From positions 1-12,411 of the forward strand of contig CAMPKR010000035.1 of the NCBI GenBank assembly GCA_946887345.1: a DNA stretch of 12,411 nucleotides, given 5' to 3'. A program made the position numbers and the translations under genes. The notes under the pieces were generated by a model that ran no database searches, was not told the DNA's origin, and was given only the letters and a program-made list of their open reading frames with translations. Source of the stretch: an uncultured Bacteroidota bacterium. Lineage in GTDB: Bacteria; Bacteroidota; Bacteroidia; Chitinophagales; Chitinophagaceae. How positions within the stretch are numbered: the first letter of the stretch is position 1; each line of letters begins with the position of its first letter. Positions 11,761 to 12,411 of the stretch are shown piece after piece.

Positions 11761-12246
11761 TTATTTTGACACCAATTCTACCTCGAACTTCAGTATCGCA
11801 TTAGGTGGAATGCCTGGCCTGCCGCCGGGACCATATGCCAGGGCTGATGGGATGTAAATAGTGCCGCGTGAGCCTGTGTTCAGCAGTGCTATCCCTTCAT
11901 CCCATCCTCTTATCACCTGACCCACACCCAGCGTAAAGGTCAGGACCGACCTGCCGGGTACAGGTACCCAATTCTCATCTATGTTGCCATCAAATCTTTT
12001 GTCGTCCAGGAACCTTCCCAGGTAGTTCACGCCCACTTGCTGGCTGGCCTTTGCATTTTCGCCCGTGCCTTTCTTATGAATCACATAATAAAGGCCTGAA
12101 GCTGTCTTGGTGGCTTTTATCTTGTTCTTGGCAAAATATGCCTTCAGTATGTCATCATCTATCTTGGCCTGGTCTTGCGCAGATGCAGTAGTGGTAACGA
12201 ATATGGTGCAGAGTAACAGCAAGCTGCCTAAGATATTCCTGATCAT
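11761..12246 (-). CDS. FKBP-type peptidyl-prolyl cis-trans isomerase, exported
   Basis: A 161-residue exported isomerase that speeds folding of periplasmic proteins at X-Pro bonds. Residues 1-24 form a signal peptide (hydrophobic LGSLLLLCTIFV, ending TASAQ). A short acidic helical linker (25-45) leads into the FKBP_C domain at about 52-160. The binding-pocket residues correspond to FKBP12: Tyr75 in VNYLG, Phe85-Asp86 in RFDGN, Val111-Ile112 and Trp115 in QVIRGWDEG, Tyr138 in ALAYGPGG, and Phe154 in IPPNAILKFEVELV. All are present, so activity is likely. A 12-residue loop insert (ENWVPVPGRS region) separates F-D from the VIxGW helix. It is first of a probable two-gene unit with the SDR gene. 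Confidence 0.95.
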   Translation of the reverse strand: MIRNILGSLLLLCTIFVTTTASAQDQAKIDDDILKAYFAKNKIKATKTASGLYYVIHKKGTGENAKASQQVGVNYLGRFLDDKRFDGNIDENWVPVPGRSVLTFTLGVGQVIRGWDEGIALLNTGSRGTIYIPSALAYGPGGRPGIPPNAILKFEVELVSK

Positions 12247-12303
12247 TCTTTTTCTATTTGTTGTGAAAATAGGGAAAATAATTGTTGCCTTGTTATCTAT
12301 ATC

Positions 12304-12315
12304 CTTATTAATAAG
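12304..12315. promoter_or_regulatory. 12-bp perfect palindrome upstream of the FKBP gene
   Basis: CTTATTAATAAG is fully self-complementary. It lies 57 bp upstream of the FKBP start, between that gene and the terminator at 12328-12351. The placement suits an operator, but the AT-rich content makes chance occurrence quite possible. Confidence 0.2.
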
Positions 12316-12320
12316 AGAAT

Positions 12321-12351
12321 AAAAAAAGCCGTCCCCAACTAAGGGTACGGC
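12321..12351 (-). terminator. Minus-strand terminator of a gene beyond the right edge
   Basis: GCCGT (12328-12332) pairs with ACGGC (12347-12351), and CCC (12334-12336) pairs with GGG (12343-12345) across one C/T mismatch, leaving a 6-nt loop. Read on the minus strand it is followed by seven T (plus-strand A 12321-12327). The transcript it ends would come from right of the window. The 60 bases between it and the window edge show no coding segment I can support. Confidence 0.8.
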
Positions 12352-12411
12352 CTTGTCATTTCTTAAAAATTGTCTCGTCCTGAATCTGCAACACTTACTA
12401 GTCTATTATTG

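Noticed and set aside
1..12411. CRISPR arrays, IS elements, tRNA or rRNA genes
   Set aside because: No regularly spaced repeats, transposase-like proteins, terminal inverted repeats or conserved tRNA/rRNA motifs were found by reading; a covariance search was not possible.

Overview
The window looks like ordinary chromosome from a Bacteroidota bacterium, most likely the Chitinophagaceae/Sphingobacteriia side. Reasons seen in the sequence: start codons mostly lack Shine-Dalgarno sequences; several upstream regions carry the Bacteroidota -7 element TAnnTTTG; signal peptides end in ...AQ or ...GQ; lipoproteins begin C-K-K or C-S-K-K; and the families are typical of that group (DUF4397 and DUF4142 lipoproteins, a roughly 470-residue arginine decarboxylase-like enzyme, FKBP with a signal peptide). 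The placement is inference from style; no 16S or ribosomal protein marker is present. No rRNA, tRNA, CRISPR array, insertion sequence or prophage was found.

Layout. 1-1590 (+): 5-formyltetrahydrofolate cyclo-ligase, a four-helix membrane protein of the phage_holin_4_2 type, and a Spy/CpxP-like secreted protein ending at a hairpin terminator. 1617-3367 (-): a beta-barrel-like exported protein, a 76-residue membrane miniprotein with its own terminator, and an NlpC/P60 peptidase. 3442-5727 (+): two GNAT acetyltransferases, a DUF4397 lipoprotein and a small secreted orphan. 5724-6680 (-): an EamA transporter whose stop overlaps that of the orphan. 6821-8763 (+): arginine decarboxylase followed 14 bp later by a DUF4142 lipoprotein. 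8765-9982: a cupin gene (-) and a TetR regulator (+) diverging from a 48-bp region that holds a near-perfect operator. 10049-10489 (-): Hsp20. 10490-10872: 383 bp without a convincing gene but with two 3' hairpins on the + strand. 10873-12246 (-): FKBP-type prolyl isomerase followed 18 bp later by an RmlD-like SDR. 12328-12351: a minus-strand terminator of a gene lying beyond the right edge.

How the genes work together. Most are single-gene units of housekeeping, envelope and stress function. Credible couplings are arginine decarboxylase with the DUF4142 lipoprotein, FKBP with the SDR, and TetR with the cupin. No undescribed multi-gene system is evident. The most informative structures are the TetR/cupin operator, which overlaps -7 boxes and the TetR start codon, and the terminator at 10830-10863, which implies an unannotated plus-strand transcript. 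Several start codons were moved downstream from an upstream TTG or GTG to an ATG; each case is explained in its entry.
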